Shown piece after piece: positions 59,601 through 64,000 of a DNA stretch of 64,000 nt; position 1 is the stretch's first letter; the number at the start of each line of letters is the position of its first letter. The notes beneath the pieces are model-generated. The model ran no database searches. It was not told the origin of the DNA and saw only the letters and a program-made list of their open reading frames with translations. Source of the stretch: Coturnix japonica (Eukaryota > Chordata > Aves > Galliformes > Phasianidae); assembly GCF_001577835.2 (NCBI RefSeq), contig NC_029536.1, positions 1,736,001 through 1,800,000 of the forward strand, written 5' to 3'. Made by a program: the position numbers and the translations under genes.

Positions 59601-62600
59601 TGGGTTTTTTTCCCTCCTTCCAACAGCATGATGTAGAAATTGGGATTAGAGAGCCCAGAAAGGGCTCGCTGTCAGATTCTGGTTGCAGCAATGCAGCCAG
59701 ATGTTGGCATGTATTCTGAAAATGGCTGTTAGGGTTCATTTTTCATGCTTTATACATAACCAGGGGTCTGTAGTAGTTGCACTGATGTGATTTATTTCCA
59801 AGCATAACAAACCAAAGGAGATTTACAGAGGTGCTGTGAGGAAGCTGTGGGTGCTGGTGTTTGAGAGCCATCTGATTTAGCTTGAGGCTGTACAGCACAG
59901 TTCCTTAGTTATACAGGATGGAGTAGAAGGGTAGAAGGCTTGGGAGTGACCCAAAGAAAAGAAATGCAGCAGAAGTCGGTTCCCTGATAGAGAACTGACA
60001 GGATGTATCTGTGAGAAAGCATCATTGAATTTGTAATTCAAAGCAGATCTTTTTTTCTCCAGTCAAGTAGTTAGTGGGATGCTGTAGATCCATGAGAGAG
60101 CTGAACATCTTTTCCATATAAAGTAGTCTCTTACATGGGTACAAGGATGACTTTAATATCGCTCAAAAACTTAAAGAGAATTCAGTGCTTTTGGAGTCTG
60201 TTTGCTTGAAAGCTATTGAAGAACATCCTGACTTAGCAGGTATGGACCTGGCTGCCTTGGGCACTAGGACTTGAGGAGAGCAGCTTTTATATATATATGT
60301 ATCTTATATATATCTGCAGAATCCTTCTGTTATCTGAAGAAATCATATACTGTTATCCTTCATGCTATTTTAATTTAGAAATGTGAGATTGGCTGAAAAT
60401 ATCTGGTACTTCTAAGGAAGAGATGCATCAGTTTCCGGATTTCTGTAGTTCAGACCTTCCTTGGTACTTATAATCAACCCATAGCATTTTGTTCTTGGAG
60501 AGTTTTAGTCAGTCAGCTGTGGTGTGCCCCAAATGAAACTGCATATCCTAAAAAGCTAAGAGGGTGGGGATTATGTGTATGGGGATCGGTGAATGCTGTC
60601 TGAAAGAGGAGTATGGAGTGTCATCTTCAGCCTCAAGGCTGTGGTAGTGGGGGCCATGACTCAAGTGACTGCAGGTCAATCCATTAATAGTTGAGTAAGT
60701 CTGTGCTCTAATCATTATGGATATAAGAACAGTTGCCCAAGGAAAGGAGCCGTTCTGAAGAACAAAGATCTAATGATGGCCACTTAAAGCTGCCTCTGCA
60801 TGAGGGACACTGACAGTGCTCTAAAACCCAATGGCTGTGTGAGTTATCCTTACTGGGGTTGTGCTTCTGCCTTAGGGATCTGTTTAATGGTCATTAATCT
60901 TTATATTTGTAATTGAGGGGGGCGGGGGTTGTATTTTAAAGATCCTGTGATTTTTAACTTGTTTTGGTCATTTGCTCAAAAACGTGACTTTTCTTAAAGT
61001 AAAGGTACTTAACTCAAACAACTTCAGATACACACAGAATGGGATTTTACATATGTTGGACAGAAATAAGAGAATCAAGCCACGACCGGAGAGGTTCCAG
61101 AACTGCAAAGACGTTTTTGATTTGATCCTAACGTGTGAAGAAAGAGTCTATGATCAAGTAGTAGAAGGTAAGGGATGATAAACAGAGTTAACATTGAGTG
61201 CTTCTCCCCCTTGTGTCCCTGACAGCATCCTTTACAAGTCTGGGAACATCTGCTCTGTTAGCCTTGCATCTACATAGAGAAATGCTCACAAACCATTGAC
61301 ATGGATGACATGTGCCAGGGAAGCAGCAGCTGGAAATACTGGATGCAGACTGGAGTTGGGGGTGGTGCTTTTTACATTCATAGGCCACCCCACTACATCA
61401 GTATTGTACAGGCAGTGGTTGTTGCCTGTCTTTTTGGTTCTTGTTGGTCATATTGCCATCAGCATGGAGCATGAAACATTTGTGCTTCTTCAAGCTGAGC
61501 AATTAAGTGTTCTGAGTGCTTCGATGAAGCACTCATTGAGATGTATTGGTAAGTTATATAGGGCAAAGTGCCCTGGGATTGTATGGGTGGATCTCCAGTT
61601 AGGATCAGCATCTCAAATGGAAAGCAGATGTTTTATTTGAGTTAGGAGCATAGGAGGTGAAGAGCAACCACTTGCCAGCCTCTCATGTCATGATAATGCT
61701 CTTTGTAATTGACCAGAGGAAGGAAGAAACCTAGAGCAATTCCAAATGGCTCTTGATATGCAAGGCAGGGCCTCAAAATGGCGGCACCTCAAAATGGCGG
61801 CACCTCAAAATGGCGGCCTCAGCAAGTGCTGCTAAGCTGCACAGGGATAGGAGATAAACTGGGAACTTGAACTGTCAGGGCCCTTCCACAATCTAAATTC
61901 TTTGGTTTCCCAAATCCGCCTCTTGAAATAAGACCGTGTTTGTTGTTTGTTTGTTTTTTTCCTTAAAAAAAAGCCAAATAAACCATTTTCTTATGAATAC
62001 TGTGTAAAGCTCGATTTCATTCCACCCAAAGTTTTGCTGTTGTGTGTTTTGTTTTCAACTAGACTTAAATTCCAGAGAGCAAGAGACATGTCAGCCAGTG
62101 CATGTGATCAATGTGGACATTCAGGATAACCATGAGGAGGCAACGCTGGGTGCCTTCCTTATCTGTGAGCTCTGCCAGTGTGTAAGTAGAGAGGGCTCAT
62201 TGCCTTGGGTTGGTGTGACCCCACTGACTGTGCACAGGGGTTGGGCGCTTAAAAGTGCTGCAAATTGCAGAAAAAATGAAGTAAAATCCGTGTCAAAGAG
62301 ACTAAACTTTGCAAATCATTGGGGTTATTTGTGGAGCTGTTGTGCAAGCAGGTGAATTGCAATGGAGCTGATGGTTTCTGAAGTGAACAGTGCATGTGTT
62401 CAGAACCAACATTAGCTGCCACTAAAAGCAGCATCACAAAGCACTGCACATCACCACTGTTGGGTCCATATTCACAACGTTCGTTTTGTGGCTAAAATGT
62501 CTATTTCTGAGACAGTTGTAACATGTGGGATTTAAACATCAGAGCTGCCTTCTGAATCACGGTACGCATGAAAAGCACCGTGTGTGGGTGTATTTCAGAG

Positions 62601-63317
62601 TACCACCCTGTTGTGTGTATGATGTGGAAAACCTGGTGCCTCCTGTCTTCCACCTTCAGTGTTCTTGGCCTTATGTCTTAGAATAAGGCTTGAAACAGTT
62701 GATGCAACCATCAGAACAAAGGCTCTGTTTGACAACATGCAGGCCCAATGTATTACCTATTCCAGTGTGGCAACACACCTATTTATTTTACACCAGCCTC
62801 TGCAATCTATTCTGGTCTCAAATATTCGCATCCTTTCCAAAGGATCCAAAAATCCCAAGAGAATCCAAAGGACTTGAAGTGTGAGCCATCTGTTCAGCCT
62901 GCTTGTAGCTGTTGTGCAGCTTCCATCCGTTACCTACTAAGGATGGATGTTGCCTACTCAACAAAGGGGCTCCTTCAGTGCCAGCTCAGTGGGTTGGAGA
63001 AGGAGGGTTGTGCAGATGAACACGATGCAGAGTACATGTGGGTTTGGGGATGTTGGGAACCTCATTAAAGCACCCATTGCTGCACAGTCGGGTACTGCAT
63101 GCTGATTTAGGTTTCACAGTGAGCCAAAAACATCGAGTCGTTACTGTTCTCTAAGCTGCATTGTATCCTTGGAGCCCGGTTAATTAGCGTTGTTGTTTTT
63201 CTTCCCCTCGTTTAGATACAGCACACAGAAGACATGGAAAATGAAATAGATGAGCTGTTACAGGAATTTGAGGAGAAAAGTGGAAGGACTTTTCTTCATA
63301 CTGTCTGCTTTTATTAA
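47237..63317 (+). CDS. SSU72: SSU72, RNA polymerase II CTD Ser5/Ser7 phosphatase, five exons, 194 aa
   Basis: SSU72 removes phosphate from Ser5 and Ser7 of the RNA polymerase II C-terminal domain and works with symplekin in the 3'-end processing complex in the nucleus. Coding exons: 47237-47316, 51247-51390, 61028-61167, 62063-62181, 63216-63317. They join in phase to 194 codons plus TAA, exactly the human length. The phosphatase signature CX5R is CSSNQNRS, with Cys12 as nucleophile and Arg18. The general acid Asp143 sits in DIQDNHEE (Asp140 is also present). The protein is almost identical to human SSU72. The ATG context (TCCGCCATGC) is acceptable and follows a CpG island with a YY1 site. 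Introns 1, 3 and 4 are ordinary U2-type; intron 2 has U12-type signals. Confidence 0.98.
47317..51246 (+). other. SSU72 intron 1
   Basis: A 3.9-kb intron from GTAACC to an acceptor CTTTCAG. It contains a perfect 20-bp tandem duplication (CTGCCAAACTTGAGCTGGTG twice, 47684-47723). No gene or transposon was recognised. Confidence 0.7.
54085..54163 (+). mobile_element. CR1 LINE 3' end fragment
   Basis: The sequence GATGATCTTAGTGATTTTTC, then CCAACCTTTATGATTCCGTG, matches the sense 3' end of CR1, where a terminal ATTCTATGA-type word is expected. It is a short diverged fragment in SSU72 intron 2. Confidence 0.75.
60287..60316. repeat. AT dinucleotide-rich microsatellite
   Basis: Two short (TA)n runs separated by GTATC, in SSU72 intron 2. 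A simple repeat. Confidence 0.8.
61168..62062 (+). other. SSU72 intron 3
   Basis: A 0.9-kb U2-type intron (GTAAGG to CAACTAG). It contains the triple YY1-motif array at 61773-61819 and nothing else recognised. Confidence 0.75.
61773..61819 (+). repeat. Three tandem 16-bp units, each with a YY1 motif
   Basis: The unit GCACCTCAAAATGGCG repeats three times, with only the edges changed. AAAATGGCGGC, a full YY1 consensus match, lies at 61775-61785, 61791-61801 and 61807-61817, at exactly 16-bp spacing and all in the same orientation. The same motif occurs once in the SSU72 promoter in the opposite orientation. Confidence 0.9.
62182..63215 (+). other. SSU72 intron 4
   Basis: A 1.0-kb U2-type intron (GTAAGT to CGTTTAG). 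No other gene or repeat was recognised. Confidence 0.7.
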
Positions 63318-63830
63318 AGCACATCTGTCTCCAAGGCCTTAACACAGACGAGAGAAGCATGTGTTTAAAGTTCTGATTATACTGTATTTTCCTGGAAAAT
63401 GAATATTGATTTTTTTTCTTTCTCTTTTTGGTTTAGTTTTTCTTCAGGATTCCTTTCCAGTGGTTGCTTTTGTTTCAGGTATTCTGTCACAGGCAGGCAG
63501 AGATACCAGCTCAATTGTACATATGCAAAGTATGCACAAAGGCCACCTATTTAAAAGCGAAAATCAAGATTCCCTTTAAACCCTACTTCAATTCTTACGA
63601 GTAGGCTCTTAATTATAAAGAATATAAGTTTATAATGTATTTTTTTCCAGCTTACAAATTTATTTTATTTCAGTTGTGCTTTCTTTTTTTTATTATTATT
63701 ATATTATTATTTTAATGTGACAGAATGGCTGAACGATGTGAAGACACGAATGGAGCAATGAGTTATCTGTATATTATTAGATGTAAGATTGGAAGCATCC
63801 AATAAAATAACACAAAACCTGCAAAGCTTG
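63318..63830 (+). other. SSU72: SSU72 3' UTR
   Basis: A T- and A-rich stretch after the TAA, including an ATT-repeat near 63690-63710. It ends shortly after the AATAAA at 63801. A GT-rich downstream element follows. Confidence 0.7.
63801..63806 (+). terminator. SSU72: Polyadenylation signal AATAAA, SSU72
   Basis: A canonical hexamer about 0.5 kb after the stop codon, with the GT-rich stretch CTTGTCTGTTTCTG about 20 nt later, as expected for a cleavage site. Confidence 0.75.
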
Positions 63831-64000
63831 TCTGTTTCTGAACTGGAAGCCGAGTAGCTGTGACTGCTCTATAAGGTTTCAATGGGAGCTGGAAGAGCTG
63901 CGCTGCCCTTGGTTTGGAGGTGCTGTGTTGGGCACCTTCCTTTGGTTGTTGATCCTGTGTTGAACCCAACCGAACTGCTTTGTCCACGTGGATTTAGGGC

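Larger units (their letters stand above)
51391..61027 (+). other. SSU72 intron 2, probable U12-type (minor spliceosome)
   Basis: The donor reads GTATCCCTAT, against the U12 consensus RTATCCTTT. A branch-site-like TACTTAACTC sits at 61006-61015, matching the CTTAAC core. The predicted branch A lies 16-17 nt from the exon, within the usual U12 window of roughly 10-20 nt. The acceptor (CAAACAACTTCAG) has no polypyrimidine tract. These features together fit a GT-AG U12 intron. The phase is fixed by the split Leu codon CT|A. Confidence 0.75.

Overview
This window is vertebrate nuclear DNA, most likely from a bird. The genes are intron-rich with canonical GT-AG exons, introns are short to moderate, promoters are GC-rich islands, and the interspersed repeats I recognise are decayed 3' ends of CR1 LINEs. 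The gene order MIB2 - FNDC10 - SSU72 matches the block I know from human 1p36.33. All genes were recognised by reading translated exons; no database search was run.

Layout. (1) About 1-12.3 kb, minus strand: the 5' part of MIB2, a Notch-pathway E3 ubiquitin ligase. Two coding exons are visible (first MIB/HERC2 domain and ZZ zinc finger). A probable non-coding first exon lies in a CpG island near 12.2 kb that carries two ZNF143-type motifs. The rest of MIB2 lies beyond the left edge. (2) About 12.4-18.4 kb: intergenic, with a 97% identical 134-bp inverted repeat and a CR1 fragment. (3) About 18.5-39.7 kb, plus strand: a complete gene of about 15 exons for a GOLIM4 (GPP130)-like Golgi type II membrane protein of about 625 residues. 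(4) About 39.7-43.3 kb: intergenic, with an AT-rich block containing a perfect hairpin and a 15-bp minisatellite interrupted by a 68-base assembly gap. (5) 43.3-44.4 kb, plus: the single-exon gene FNDC10, followed by a 30-bp minisatellite. (6) 47.1-63.8 kb, plus: complete SSU72 in five exons (194 residues, the same length as human). Its second intron has U12-type (minor spliceosome) signals.

The genes do not form one pathway: MIB2 acts in Notch ligand endocytosis, the GOLIM4-like protein in Golgi traffic, FNDC10 is a poorly characterised membrane protein, and SSU72 is the RNA polymerase II CTD phosphatase. The most interesting points are the GOLIM4-like gene between MIB2 and FNDC10, where I know of no mammalian counterpart (it looks like the 1p36-side partner of GOLIM4 at 3q26), the U12-type intron of SSU72, the paired ZNF143 motifs of the MIB2 promoter, a triplicated YY1 motif in SSU72, and an in-frame upstream ORF in the MIB2 leader. 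I saw no CRISPR array, tRNA, rRNA or recognisable retroviral element.
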